60,504 nucleotides of DNA, from assembly GCF_017985075.1 (NCBI RefSeq), contig NZ_JAGNYF010000004.1:31929-92432 (forward strand), in the 5' to 3' direction. Of the stretch, positions 1 through 8,847 are shown one piece after another (the stretch's first letter is position 1; every line of letters starts with the position of its first letter). The stretch is from Flavobacterium sp. (GTDB taxonomy: Bacteria > Bacteroidota > Bacteroidia > Flavobacteriales > Flavobacteriaceae). The notes beneath the pieces were generated by a model that was given only the letters and a program-made list of their open reading frames with translations, made no database searches and was not told the DNA's origin. The position numbers were made by a program, and so were the translations under genes.

Positions 1-126
1 CTGTCTGCAAGTACTCAACATTTTAGAAGCATATTTGGTGTACAACAAATGTTGTGCTTGGCGATTATTAGCAATCGCTTCACAGATTAGTTGTGCTTCT
101 TCTTTATGCAATGCGATTACTTTCAT
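1..126 (-). CDS. RNA polymerase sigma factor, ECF type (N-terminal part only)
   Basis: The reverse strand reads from an ATG at 124-126 off the left edge of the window. The 42 visible residues begin MKVIALHKEEAQLICEAI and continue with a QHLLYTKYASKML segment. This is the usual opening of sigma-70 region 2 in Bacteroidota ECF sigma factors, where the helix precedes the core-binding part. It is too short and too early to see the DNA-binding region 4, so the regulon and any anti-sigma partner lie outside the window. The upstream 285 bp carry a threefold repeat. Family call is from pattern recognition of a short fragment and is fairly but not fully secure. Confidence 0.7.
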   Translation of the reverse strand, partial: MKVIALHKEEAQLICEAIANNRQAQHLLYTKYASKMLSTCRQ

Positions 127-151
127 ATTTCAATGACAATATCAATATCAA

Positions 152-380
152 AAATCAAATTTTAATGCTTCTATCAGTAAAGACGAGTATTGTTTTTAAT
201 TGGTTGTATCTTTTTTTAAAACTTTTAAAAATCAAATTTTAATCGCTTCTATTTCTATAGACGAGAATGATTTAAAAAAGGTTGTATGTTTATTAAAACC
301 CCAAAATAAAAATTCCAAATTCCAATTTTGCTTCTATTTGTTTAGACAATTATTGTTTTAATATGGTAAAAAATCCACTG
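152..380. repeat. three imperfect tandem copies of a ~77-bp unit
   Basis: Three successive blocks share the words CAAATTTTAAT, GCTTCTAT and AGACGAG. The first starts near 153, the second near 231 and the third, more diverged, near 315. GCTTCTAT is present in all three and is followed 8-9 bases later by AGAC. Each block then ends in an A/T-rich run; the first two carry GGTTGTAT. The 127-411 gap has no gene. It lies between the 3' end of the polyprenyl synthase gene and the start of the ECF sigma gene, both read leftward, so it is the upstream region of the sigma gene. Confidence 0.6.
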
Positions 381-411
381 ATTACTAGTAACTGAACACT
401 GCAAACTAGAA

Positions 412-1392
412 TTATATCTTTCTATTAATAACGTAGTTTACCATTAAAACAAGGGAATCTTTATATATAGATTCAGGAAAATCTTTGATAAGAAGAAGTG
501 CTTCTTGTTGAAATTGTATCATTTTATGTTCGGCATAAGATAAACCACCCTGATTTTTTACGAAGGCAATTACTTCTTTTACTCTTTTTTTATCTTTATT
601 GTGATTTTTTATGGAATTAATCACCCAACTTTTTTCTTTTGAAGAACAGTTATTTAGCGTGTAAATGAGCGGCAAAGTCATTTTTTGTTCTTTGATGTCA
701 ATGCCTGTTGGTTTTCCGATGGCATCTTCTGTGTAATCAAATAAATCATCTTTTATTTGAAATGCCATTCCGATTAATTCGCCAAATTTTCGCATTTTTT
801 CAATTGTTTTCGATTTATCTGGCGCAACTGCACAAGCACCAAGCGAACAACAAGCAGCTATTAGTGTGGCTGTTTTTTGTCGAATAATTTCGTAATAAAT
901 GTCTTCTGTAATGTCTAATTTTCTGGCTTTTTCTATTTGAAGTAATTCGCCTTCACTCATTTCTCTTACGGCTACAGAAATTATTTTTAGTAAGTCAAAA
1001 TCGTTATTATCTATAGAAAGTAGTAGTCCTTTAGAAAGTAAAAAATCACCTACTAAAACAGCAATTTTATTTTTCCAAAGCGCGTTTATGGAGAAAAATC
1101 CGCGTCTTTTATTGCTGTCGTCCACTACATCATCATGCACTAAAGTGGCTGTGTGAATTAATTCAATAACCGATGCGCCTCTGTAGGTTCGATCATTTAC
1201 AGTGCCGCCTGAAACCATTTTTGCTGTTAAGAACACAAACATTGGTCGCATTTGCTTCCCTTTTCGGTTGACAATATAATGCGTAATACGATTTAATAAT
1301 GCGACTTTTGAAGACATCGCCAATTGAAACTTTTTCTCGAAAAGTTCCATCTCGTAGGCTATGGGTTCTTTTATTTGCTCGGTTATTTTCAT
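412..1392 (-). CDS. polyprenyl diphosphate synthase (octaprenyl/hexaprenyl type)
   Basis: A trans-prenyltransferase that extends farnesyl diphosphate with isopentenyl units, probably making the menaquinone side chain precursor. Both aspartate-rich Mg-binding motifs are present: HDDVVDD near residue 90 and KDDLFDYTED near 215, with GKQMRP, the diphosphate-binding motif, near 46. The total of 326 residues is normal for the family. I chose the ATG at 1390-1392 (MKITEQIKEP) over an in-frame ATG 21 bases upstream. A TATCTTTG promoter -7 element overlaps the extra codons, and family members start near this point. The gene stands alone, with a 104-bp gap to a divergent lipoprotein gene. Exact chain length cannot be told from sequence. 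Confidence 0.88.
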   Translation of the reverse strand: MKITEQIKEPIAYEMELFEKKFQLAMSSKVALLNRITHYIVNRKGKQMRPMFVFLTAKMVSGGTVNDRTYRGASVIELIHTATLVHDDVVDDSNKRRGFFSINALWKNKIAVLVGDFLLSKGLLLSIDNNDFDLLKIISVAVREMSEGELLQIEKARKLDITEDIYYEIIRQKTATLIAACCSLGACAVAPDKSKTIEKMRKFGELIGMAFQIKDDLFDYTEDAIGKPTGIDIKEQKMTLPLIYTLNNCSSKEKSWVINSIKNHNKDKKRVKEVIAFVKNQGGLSYAEHKMIQFQQEALLLIKDFPESIYKDSLVLMVNYVINRKI

Positions 1393-1496
1393 TTCCTCAA
1401 AGATACTACACATTAAAGGATTAGAAAAATATTTTTTATATATTAAACCTTTTTAGTATTTTTGTGTCTAATACATTGAACTTTAAAATTATAGAT

Positions 1497-2384
1497 ATGA
1501 AAAAATTAATTAAATTTTTATTTCCAATAGTAGTATTGGCCGCTTTTACAGCTTGTGAAAAAGATACGGAAACGACACAAGAAACGCTTACTTCAGATGA
1601 CGCTATAGTAAATGCGAAAATTGATATGGCAAGTGATGACATTTCAAATATTGCAGATCAATTATTTGACAATGTTGATGGAAGTACTATTTCTTATAGA
1701 GGTATAAACAATGACAATTCTGTGTTTTCAAATTGTGCTACAATTACAAGAGTGCCAGCTTTTGGAACGGTTATCACTCCAGGAACTCAAGTAACAAAAA
1801 CCATTGATTTTGGCACAACAGGATGTACGTTGAATAATGGGAACATAGTTAAAGGTAAAATTATTATTAGTTTTGTTTTTCAACCAACAGCGGTTTCTTA
1901 TACGGTAACTTATACATTTGATAATTTTTATCACAACAATATTAAATTTGTTGGAACAAAAACATTTACTCGTTCATTAACTGCTGCTACAGCAACAGCT
2001 GCACCACATCCTATCGTAGTTATGTTATTGGATATGACAATTACAATGCCAAACGGAGATGTGTATACACGTGTAGGAACAAGAACAAGAGAATTAGTGG
2101 AAGGATTTAATACACTAATGGTTTTCGCAGATAATATTTATAAAATAACAGGAAACTGGACTACTACGAATGCAAACGGAACGGTACAAACAGCAACAAT
2201 TACTACGCCATTAAGAGCTAGAATGAGTTGTTTAGCAGTAAATAAACCTTTATTGGTTTTAGGAGTTATTACTTTTGTTAAAAATGGAGTAACCGCTACT
2301 TTAGATTACGGAAACGGAGATTGTGATAATGCAGCCGTATTTACAATCAACGGAACTTCATATACAATTACTATTGGTAATTAA
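1497..2384 (+). CDS. secreted lipoprotein of unknown function
   Basis: I do not recognise a specific family. The 295-residue protein starts with a lipoprotein signal (MKKLIKFLFPIVVLAAFTAC), so Cys20 is the likely lipidated residue. The mature part is rich in Thr, Asn and Val with alternating hydrophobic residues, which suggests an all-beta fold. Four further cysteines (in SNCATI, GTTGCT, MSCLAV and GDCDNA) could form disulfides in the periplasm. The ATG at 1497 is chosen over an in-frame GTG at 1464 because it begins the signal peptide exactly. A TATTTTTG -7-like element lies at 1457-1464. The gene converges on rlmN, with a shared terminator between them. Confidence 0.75.
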   Translation: MKKLIKFLFPIVVLAAFTACEKDTETTQETLTSDDAIVNAKIDMASDDISNIADQLFDNVDGSTISYRGINNDNSVFSNCATITRVPAFGTVITPGTQVTKTIDFGTTGCTLNNGNIVKGKIIISFVFQPTAVSYTVTYTFDNFYHNNIKFVGTKTFTRSLTAATATAAPHPIVVMLLDMTITMPNGDVYTRVGTRTRELVEGFNTLMVFADNIYKITGNWTTTNANGTVQTATITTPLRARMSCLAVNKPLLVLGVITFVKNGVTATLDYGNGDCDNAAVFTINGTSYTITIGN

Positions 2385-2403
2385 TTGATAGAGCACATAT
2401 TCA

Positions 2404-2438
2404 TAAAAAAAGAGAAGCATTTGCTTCTCTTTTTTTAT
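2404..2438. terminator. bidirectional terminator between lipoprotein gene and rlmN
   Basis: A perfect 9-bp stem AGAGAAGCA / TGCTTCTCT (2411-2419 and 2422-2430) with a TT loop, an A-run on the left and a T-run on the right, so it can act in both directions. It serves two convergent genes, and the rlmN stop codon lies inside its T-run. Confidence 0.9.
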
Positions 2439-3475
2439 GATTTATTAGCAAGTTGACCACAAGCGGCATCTATATCTTTTCCTCTGCTTTTTCTTACTTT
2501 TACAACAATATTGTTTTTTTCTAAAGCAGCAATATAGTCTTTTGTAGCTTGTTCGCCGGCTTGTTGAAAATCCCCATCATCAATAGCATTATATTCAATT
2601 AAGTTGACTTTACAAGGTACATATTTGCAAAATTTTACTAACGCATCAATAGAGGCTTTGTCGTCATTAATACCTTTCCAAACTACATATTCATAGGTGA
2701 TTTTGCTTTTTGTTTTGGCGTACCAATATTCTAATGATTCACGTAATTCGGTTAATGGAAAACTTTTAGTAAACGGCATAATTTCGTTTCGAGTAGCTTC
2801 AATAGCAGAATGTAAAGAAACTGCTAAATTAAATTTTACGGCATCATCTGCCATTTTTTTAATCATTTTAGAAACTCCCGAAGTAGAAACCGTAATTCGT
2901 TTTGGCGACATGCCTAATCCTTCGTTTGATGTAATCATGTCAATCGCTTTCATTACATTTGGGTAATTCATCAATGGTTCACCCATTCCCATAAAAACAA
3001 TATTCGAAAGTGGCCTGTCGTAATACAGTTTACTCTCGTTATCAATAGCTACTACTTGGTCGTAAATTTCACCAGGTGTTAAATTTCTCATTCGTTTTAA
3101 TCGGGCAGTAGCGCAAAAATTACAATCTAAACTACATCCTACCTGACTTGATACGCAAGCAGTTGTTCTCGTTTTTGTTGGAATCAGGACGCTTTCAACA
3201 ATTAAATCATCGTGTAAACGCACCGCATTTTTTACGGTTCCGTCTTCGCTACGTTGCATCGTATCCACTTTTACATGATTAATTACGAAATTAGCTTCTA
3301 ACATCACGCGAGTTGCTTTCGAAACATTGGTCATGCTTTCAAATGAATGCGCACTTTTACTCCACAACCATTCATAAATTTGATTGCCACGAAAAGCTTT
3401 ATCGCCATTAGTAACAAAAAAATCTCTTAATTGCTCTTTAGATAAAGCGCGTATGTCTTTTTTTTCTGCTTGCAT
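2435..3475 (-). CDS. rlmN: 23S rRNA (adenine(2503)-C(2))-methyltransferase RlmN
   Basis: A radical-SAM enzyme that methylates C2 of A2503 in 23S rRNA (and, in studied relatives, A37 of some tRNAs). The 4Fe-4S ligands are Cys114, Cys118 and Cys121 in the CxxxCxxC motif (CSLDCNFC). The GMGEPLMN motif follows, and a C-terminal Cys in AACGQL supplies the second catalytic cysteine. Length 346 aa matches the family. ATG start directly gives MQAEKKDIRAL, aligning with family N-termini. It is a single gene, convergent with the upstream lipoprotein and divergent from the O-methyltransferase gene. RlmN rather than Cfr is inferred from chromosomal context and housekeeping neighbours. Confidence 0.95.
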   Translation of the reverse strand: MQAEKKDIRALSKEQLRDFFVTNGDKAFRGNQIYEWLWSKSAHSFESMTNVSKATRVMLEANFVINHVKVDTMQRSEDGTVKNAVRLHDDLIVESVLIPTKTRTTACVSSQVGCSLDCNFCATARLKRMRNLTPGEIYDQVVAIDNESKLYYDRPLSNIVFMGMGEPLMNYPNVMKAIDMITSNEGLGMSPKRITVSTSGVSKMIKKMADDAVKFNLAVSLHSAIEATRNEIMPFTKSFPLTELRESLEYWYAKTKSKITYEYVVWKGINDDKASIDALVKFCKYVPCKVNLIEYNAIDDGDFQQAGEQATKDYIAALEKNNIVVKVRKSRGKDIDAACGQLANKS

Positions 3476-3623
3476 ACGGCAAAAGTACTACTAATGTGCC
3501 AATTAATCAATTTTCAATATGCCAATTTAATGAAACGATGATTTTATTAATTTTAGAAATTTCTTTAATCTGGGTTTAAAACAATTGAATTTGTACTTTT
3601 GTACTTCGAAATTTAAAACAGTT

Positions 3624-4265
3624 ATGCACTTTATATCAGAAGATTTAGAAAATTACGTAGCCACTCATTCGCAACAAGAACCAGAATTATTGGTGCAATT
3701 GAATAAAGAAACCCACCAGAAAATTTTGCAACCACGAATGTTAAGTGGTCATTTTCAAGGTAGATTTTTAAGTATGTTATCTAAAATAATTAATCCAAAA
3801 ACTATTTTAGAAATTGGAACCTATACAGGCTATGCTGCTTTATGTTTGGCAGAAGGTTTACAAGAAAACGGTACGTTAGATACCATTGATATAAATGAAG
3901 AGTTAGAAGAAATTCAAAAAAAATATTTTGACTTATCTGACTATTCCAATCAAATTGTTCAACATATTGGCGATGCAATTGAAATTATTCCAACATTAAA
4001 CAAAAAATTTGATTTGGTTTTTATAGATGCAGATAAAGAAAATTATATTAATTATTTTCATTTGATTGTACCATTGATGAATAAGGGCGGTATAATTTTG
4101 TCTGACAATGTATTGTGGAGTGGAAAGGTTTTAGAGGAAGTAAAAGCAAACGACAAAAGTACACAGATTTTACTTGATTATAATAAAATTATTAATGAGG
4201 ATAGTCGTGTAGAAACGGTTTTATTGCCTATCCGTGATGGCTTGACGGTTACTCGCGTGTTGTAG
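3624..4265 (+). CDS. SAM-dependent O-methyltransferase (class I, COMT-like)
   Basis: A 213-residue cation-dependent O-methyltransferase of the caffeoyl-CoA/catechol type. The SAM-binding motif is ILEIGTYTGYAALCLAEGL near residue 57. The DADKENY segment near 135 and SDNVLW near 160 supply the metal-binding Asp and Asn residues of this family. The native substrate is unknown. I chose the ATG at 3624 because the longer reading frame starts with a TTG and overlaps a likely -7 promoter element, TACTTTTG at 3594-3601. The 3' end overlaps the convergent membrane-protein gene by 17 bp, with no room for a separate terminator. Confidence 0.85.
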   Translation: MHFISEDLENYVATHSQQEPELLVQLNKETHQKILQPRMLSGHFQGRFLSMLSKIINPKTILEIGTYTGYAALCLAEGLQENGTLDTIDINEELEEIQKKYFDLSDYSNQIVQHIGDAIEIIPTLNKKFDLVFIDADKENYINYFHLIVPLMNKGGIILSDNVLWSGKVLEEVKANDKSTQILLDYNKIINEDSRVETVLLPIRDGLTVTRVL

Positions 4266-5517
4266 GTTTGTTAAGATAGGATTTGTAGGCGATAGCAAGA
4301 AGTATCATTTGAAAAGGCATCAAATATCGAGAACAATTTATTGGACCCGAAACTAAAACATAATATATAAATAAAATGAAGAAGTAATAAAATAAATAAT
4401 TTTGTTTTTCCGTAATAACGGCTTTGAAAAAATAAAATAATTTAATTAAGTTGAATATAAAAATTGGTAGTAAAATTAAAATTAGTATATTCTTTTTATT
4501 TTTTATTAAATGGTTTAGAGGTTTATTTCCGTTTAAAATTTCTAAAAATCCTTGCTTGCCATCTTCTTCATTAAAGAAGGTCATTAAATCAAATCTGCCT
4601 GGATCAAAAACACCTCTTATTGCAGTCAAAAAATGATATTTCGAATAGTCAAAAAAATCATTTTTTATTTCTTTTGATGCTATTTCTTTTAAATAAATAT
4701 TTTGGTTTTTAAAACTCTGATTTGTGTATTTTTCATCTTCGTATACAGATTTTAGCCATTTTTCAGCTTCTGATTTACCATTTTTAGAAGATTTAAAATA
4801 ATAGATATTATAATTTATTAAAATATGATTTTCAATTGATGAAAAGTGCTTATATCCAGTCGCTTTTTCATTTAAATTTAAATAAAATTGTAAAATTAAG
4901 ATTGGAAAAAACAACCAAAAACTAAAAATTTTCTTTCTGTAAAAGTAAAAAGCAAAAAACAATAAATTAAAATATATAAAAGGATAAAAAATTGGTTTAA
5001 CAAATGCAATTAGTAATGTGATAATTTGAATGTATGCAAAACTCTTTAAATTAAAAGGTGTAATTAATAAAAGAAATAAAACATTTAAACAAATCATTAC
5101 CAACCATTCGGACATTATTAGTTGTGAATAAATAAATATTGAAGGTGTAAGTAATAAAAATAATACAATTTTATAATTTATTTTTATTTTAAATCGAATT
5201 AAAGTTTTGAAAAATAAATATACATTTATTAACGATAGGACACTTTGAATTAAAATAATGATTACAGGTTTAAAAGCTACAAATGGAGCTAAAAAAAGTG
5301 GATAAATAAAAGGTCTACGTGTAAACAGTTCTGCGTCGTGTTCGTAGTCAAAAGATGAAAAAGAATTTATGAATTTCGCAATTTCTAAATAATCATAGGA
5401 ATCTGATAAAAAGTAAATTTTAGAAAAATATCGTAGTAAAAAAAACAAAAAGAAACATAAAGCTATTAAAGTAAATGTTTTTTTTTCTTGAGAATTAAAT
5501 TCTTTAAGGAGTAACAT
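4249..5517 (-). CDS. polytopic membrane protein, GT-C glycosyltransferase-like
   Basis: A 422-residue, very hydrophobic protein with about 10-11 predicted membrane helices. The first periplasmic loop contains SDSYDYLEIA and later RRPFIYPLF, the arrangement seen in lipid-linked GT-C glycosyltransferases where acidic residues of loop 1 bind the metal. This suggests transfer of a sugar from a polyprenyl-phosphate donor on the periplasmic side. No closer family is clear to me. The ATG at 5517 is immediately next to the stop codon of the PAP2 gene, so the two are translated from one transcript (tatA, PAP2, this gene). A polyprenyl-phosphate recycling enzyme upstream fits a lipid-carrier role. Confidence 0.6.
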   Translation of the reverse strand: MLLLKEFNSQEKKTFTLIALCFFLFFLLRYFSKIYFLSDSYDYLEIAKFINSFSSFDYEHDAELFTRRPFIYPLFLAPFVAFKPVIIILIQSVLSLINVYLFFKTLIRFKIKINYKIVLFLLLTPSIFIYSQLIMSEWLVMICLNVLFLLLITPFNLKSFAYIQIITLLIAFVKPIFYPFIYFNLLFFAFYFYRKKIFSFWLFFPILILQFYLNLNEKATGYKHFSSIENHILINYNIYYFKSSKNGKSEAEKWLKSVYEDEKYTNQSFKNQNIYLKEIASKEIKNDFFDYSKYHFLTAIRGVFDPGRFDLMTFFNEEDGKQGFLEILNGNKPLNHLIKNKKNILILILLPIFIFNLIKLFYFFKAVITEKQNYLFYYFFILFIYYVLVSGPINCSRYLMPFQMILLAIAYKSYLNKPTTRE

Positions 5518-6075
5518 TTATTTTAATTTAAGTATCAAAATAGAATAAAATCTATAAAATATAAACCCCGTTAAACTTCCAAATACATATCCTGAAATAA
5601 TATCTAAAGGAAAATGAAGTCCTAGATAAATTCGGCTATAAGCAAAAATTAAAGGATACAGAAAAATCAAGTAGCTATAATTGTAATATTTTCTAAGAAT
5701 TAAAAACACAAACATCATTGCTGCTGTTGAATTTGATGCGTGTCCAGAAAAATAACTAAAGGTGTCGCTGTCTTTTACTACTCTAATTAAGCCTGCTAAT
5801 GTATCATCATTACAAGGGCGAATACGTTGTATTGAAAATTTAATTACATCTGTAATTTCATTAGTAAACGTAATTAAGGCAGCTAGAATTAGAATAGCTA
5901 TTCCTAATTTTTTTGTTCCTAATTTTTTATATAAAATAAAGAGTAAAATTAAAAAAAATGGAATCCAATTGATTTGTTTGGTGATTAATAGCCAGATGTC
6001 ATCAAAAGGAGTAGAGCCCAAATTATTAAGAAATACAAATAATTTTTTATCTAAATGTATTAGGTAATCCAGCAT
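5518..6075 (-). CDS. PAP2-family phosphatase, probable undecaprenyl-diphosphatase type
   Basis: A 185-residue inner-membrane phosphatase with all three PAP2 motifs: KFSIQRIRP (KxxxxxxRP) near 87, FSGHASN (SGH) near 117 and RIYLGLHFPLD (RxxxxxHxxxD) near 152. The two His residues are the phospho-acceptor and general base. Members dephosphorylate undecaprenyl diphosphate or phosphatidylglycerol phosphate; which one is not decided by sequence. It has five or six membrane helices. Its ATG overlaps the tatA stop codon as TAATG, and its own stop abuts the next ATG, which indicates translational coupling in a three-gene operon. Confidence 0.85.
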   Translation of the reverse strand: MLDYLIHLDKKLFVFLNNLGSTPFDDIWLLITKQINWIPFFLILLFILYKKLGTKKLGIAILILAALITFTNEITDVIKFSIQRIRPCNDDTLAGLIRVVKDSDTFSYFSGHASNSTAAMMFVFLILRKYYNYSYLIFLYPLIFAYSRIYLGLHFPLDIISGYVFGSLTGFIFYRFYSILILKLK

Positions 6076-6407
6076 TACATTTGACGTTTTATAGGTCCTG
6101 TAGCGTTTTCAATATCTTCTTTTATTTCGGTAATGGGATTTGTAAATTCAGTTGGACTAATTGCTTTTGTCATACTTTCTTTTGCACTTGCAATTTCATC
6201 GGATATACCACCTGTTAAACTTCGCATATCTAAACCATTATCTTCAGCACCTTTTTGAATTTCGTGCTTAATTTCGTTGGTAGCGTTTTTTAATTGTGCC
6301 ATACCTTTACCTAATGCTCTTGCAATTTCTGGAATTTTATCTGATCCAAAAAGCATTAGAATTACAATTAAAATAAAAAATATTTCGCCTCCGCCAATAC
6401 CAAACAT
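6075..6407 (-). CDS. tatA: Sec-independent protein translocase subunit TatA/TatB
   Basis: A 110-residue TatA/E-like subunit of the twin-arginine translocation pore, which exports folded proteins. The N-terminal membrane helix (MFGIGGGEIFFILIVILMLF) is followed by the FGSDKIPEIARALGKGM hinge and amphipathic helix, the family signature. An acidic, flexible C-terminal tail follows. Bacteroidota often have several TatA-like genes, so TatA versus TatB function is uncertain; the DKIPEIARALGK pattern fits TatA. It is the first gene of the tatA-PAP2-membrane protein operon, and the 3' overlap (TAATG) couples it to the next gene. tatC is not in the window. Confidence 0.85.
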   Translation of the reverse strand: MFGIGGGEIFFILIVILMLFGSDKIPEIARALGKGMAQLKNATNEIKHEIQKGAEDNGLDMRSLTGGISDEIASAKESMTKAISPTEFTNPITEIKEDIENATGPIKRQM

Positions 6408-6469
6408 AGTTTTGTGTTTTATGAATTACAAATGTAGTAAAACTTAGTGTTTTTTTAGTTAAAAAATAA

Positions 6470-6537
6470 AAACCATTAAGAAATTAAGTTTCATTAAGTC
6501 TATAACAATCTTAATTATCTTACTACCTTAATGGTTT
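6470..6537 (-). terminator. long inverted repeat downstream of the M1 peptidase gene
   Basis: AAACCATTAAG (6470-6480) and CTTAATGGTTT (6527-6537) are perfect complements around a 46-base loop. The loop itself contains further ATTAAG words on the left and TTAAT words on the right, so a longer imperfect hairpin can form. It follows the 3' end of the M1 peptidase gene on the reverse strand and precedes tatA. It is a plausible terminator but lacks a compact stem, so confidence is moderate. Confidence 0.5.
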
Positions 6538-6571
6538 AAAAGTATTTTCAATCTGTTTATTTCAAAATAGT

Positions 6572-8845
6572 TTATTTCTTTTCTATTTGTTCAAATTTAT
6601 CAACAACGGCTTCTTTTGGCCAAGTATTATTGGTAACGTCAATATCTGCTGTTTCTAATTTTGGATCTAATTGAATTTTAACTACTTTTTTTTCTGTTGC
6701 AAAAACACGTTTTGCATTAGTATTGTTTCTCCTCCAAATTTGAACCGGAAATTTATGTGTTTCTGAAGTACCATCTTCAAATTGCAATTCTGCAATAATT
6801 GGCATCATTAAACTTCCTGGTTTGTCAAACTCTACTTCGTAGAAATATTTTGGATTTTTTAGAGCGGCTTTTTCTTCAGCATTATAATTTTTGTTTAAAT
6901 AGTCATTTAAAGCCATCACTTTTTCTGTTTCAAGCGCTGTTTTTGATTCTGGCTTTAATTCTGTACTTTCACTATTCACTAAATAAATCATTGGTCCGCT
7001 GTTTGGCATTCTTCTACCTCTTCTATTCACAGCTGCAGCAGCTTCTTTTGAAGCATCTTCAGTTACATAAAATTGTTTTACATTTTTGATACCTAAATCC
7101 ACTACATCAGTAGAGTAGAACCAGCCTTTCCAAAACCAATCTAAATCAACTGCAGACGCATCTTCCATTGTTCTAAAAAAGTCTTCTGGTGTAGGATGTT
7201 TAAATTTCCAACGGTTGGCATACGTTTTAAATGCGTGGTCAAATAATTCGTGTCCCATAATCGTTTCACGCAAAATATTCAATCCTGTTGCAGGTTTTCC
7301 GTAAGCATTTGCACCAAAATTGTACACCACATCTCCGTGACTCATAATTGGTTCTAAAAACTGTTGGTTTCCTTTCATATAAGGCACTATTGATTTTGCT
7401 GGACCTCTATCTGCTGGGAAATTTTTATCAAATTCTTGTTCGGTTAAATATTCTAAAAATGTATTTAAACCTTCGTCCATCCAAGTCCATTGTCTTTCGT
7501 CAGAATTTACAATCATTGGAAAAAAGTTGTGTCCTACTTCGTGAATAATAACCCCTAACATTCCGTATTTTACTCGGTCGCTAATTTTTCCATTTTCATC
7601 TGGACGACCATAATTCCAACAAATCATTGGGTATTCCATTCCTTGGTCTTCAGCAGAAACTGAAATTGCTTTTGGATAAGGATATTCGAATGTATATTTT
7701 GAATAGGTTTTCAATGTGTGCGCTACAGCTTTTGTAGATAAGTTTTCCCATAACGGATTGGCTTCTTTTGGATACATAGAAATGGCCATAGGTTTGCTAT
7801 TTCCAACTTGAACCGCCATCGCATCTAAAATAAATTTACGAGAAGTTGAAAACGCAAAATCTCTTACATTTTCAGCTTTTAAATGCCACGTTTTTTTAGT
7901 AGTTGCGAAGCTTTTTTCTGCAGCAGTTGCTTCCGCTTGAGTAACAATTATTACAGGCTTATCAAAAGAATTTTCGGCTAATTGCCATCTTTTTTCTTGT
8001 TCTGCAGTATAGACTTCACTTCTGTTTTGTAAAACTCCAGTTCCATCTAAAATATGATCTGCTGGAACGGTAATTTTAACATCGTAATTTCCAAAAGTTA
8101 AAGCAAATTCACTTCTTCCCCAAAATTGCATATTTTGCCAACCTTCAACATCATTATACACACACATTCTTGGGTAAAATTGTGCAATAACATAAATTTT
8201 ATTTCCATCAGGAAACACTTCATATCCAGAACGACCATTTCCGCCATCTTTCATATAATCGTTAATATTGTACCACCATTTGATTGAAAAAACTACTTTT
8301 TCCCCTTTTTTAAGTGGCTTTGGCAAATCGATACGCATCATAGTATTATTAACGGTATATTTCATTCCGTTGCCTTTTTCATCTTTCACGTATTCTAAGT
8401 TAAATCCGCCATCAAAACCTTTGCCCATATATGTTTTGGCGAAGTTTTCAGCTGAGGTAGCTTGTGGCATCGTTTGAGAATCAATTAAAGGTGTTTGTGA
8501 GTCTCTTCTGGCGATGTTTTGATCCAATTGCACCCATAAATAATCTAAAGATTCTGGTGCGTTATTATAATACGTAACGGTTTCACTACCATACATTCTG
8601 GAAAGTTTGTCGTCTAATTCTAAATTAATTTTATAATCTGCACGTTGTTGGTAATAGGCCGGACCTGGTGCACCAGAAGCCGTACGAAACATATTAGGCG
8701 TCGCCATTTCGGCATACATTTGACTAAATTTATTAATGTCGGTATGTCCTTGAGGTTCTTTTTTAGTTTCTTCTTTTTTGACTTCTTGTGCGAAAGCAGT
8801 AAATGACGCAAAAATTAAGAATACAATTAGATGTAGCTTTTTCAT
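6572..8845 (-). CDS. secreted M1-family zinc metallopeptidase
   Basis: A 757-residue aminopeptidase-N-like (gluzincin) enzyme. Residues 1-19 are a signal peptide ending TAFAQ. The zinc site is HEVGH at 435-439, with the third ligand Glu458 in WMDEGLN, 19 residues beyond the second His as usual. GMEYP at 402-406 takes the place of the substrate-binding GAMEN loop. The C-terminal third is beta-rich with no sorting domain, so periplasmic or outer-membrane-associated action is likely. It is followed by nothing in the same direction for 160 bp. Its upstream neighbour, 2 bp away, is a DUF6702 gene, a pairing common in Flavobacteriaceae, so the two probably work together. Confidence 0.92.
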   Translation of the reverse strand: MKKLHLIVFLIFASFTAFAQEVKKEETKKEPQGHTDINKFSQMYAEMATPNMFRTASGAPGPAYYQQRADYKINLELDDKLSRMYGSETVTYYNNAPESLDYLWVQLDQNIARRDSQTPLIDSQTMPQATSAENFAKTYMGKGFDGGFNLEYVKDEKGNGMKYTVNNTMMRIDLPKPLKKGEKVVFSIKWWYNINDYMKDGGNGRSGYEVFPDGNKIYVIAQFYPRMCVYNDVEGWQNMQFWGRSEFALTFGNYDVKITVPADHILDGTGVLQNRSEVYTAEQEKRWQLAENSFDKPVIIVTQAEATAAEKSFATTKKTWHLKAENVRDFAFSTSRKFILDAMAVQVGNSKPMAISMYPKEANPLWENLSTKAVAHTLKTYSKYTFEYPYPKAISVSAEDQGMEYPMICWNYGRPDENGKISDRVKYGMLGVIIHEVGHNFFPMIVNSDERQWTWMDEGLNTFLEYLTEQEFDKNFPADRGPAKSIVPYMKGNQQFLEPIMSHGDVVYNFGANAYGKPATGLNILRETIMGHELFDHAFKTYANRWKFKHPTPEDFFRTMEDASAVDLDWFWKGWFYSTDVVDLGIKNVKQFYVTEDASKEAAAAVNRRGRRMPNSGPMIYLVNSESTELKPESKTALETEKVMALNDYLNKNYNAEEKAALKNPKYFYEVEFDKPGSLMMPIIAELQFEDGTSETHKFPVQIWRRNNTNAKRVFATEKKVVKIQLDPKLETADIDVTNNTWPKEAVVDKFEQIEKK

Positions 8846-8847
8846 AA

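Noticed and set aside
2697-2966. Rightward reading frame inside rlmN, and many similar frames inside other genes
   Set aside because: They are frames opposite to conserved coding sequence with no family match, no signal and no regulatory site.
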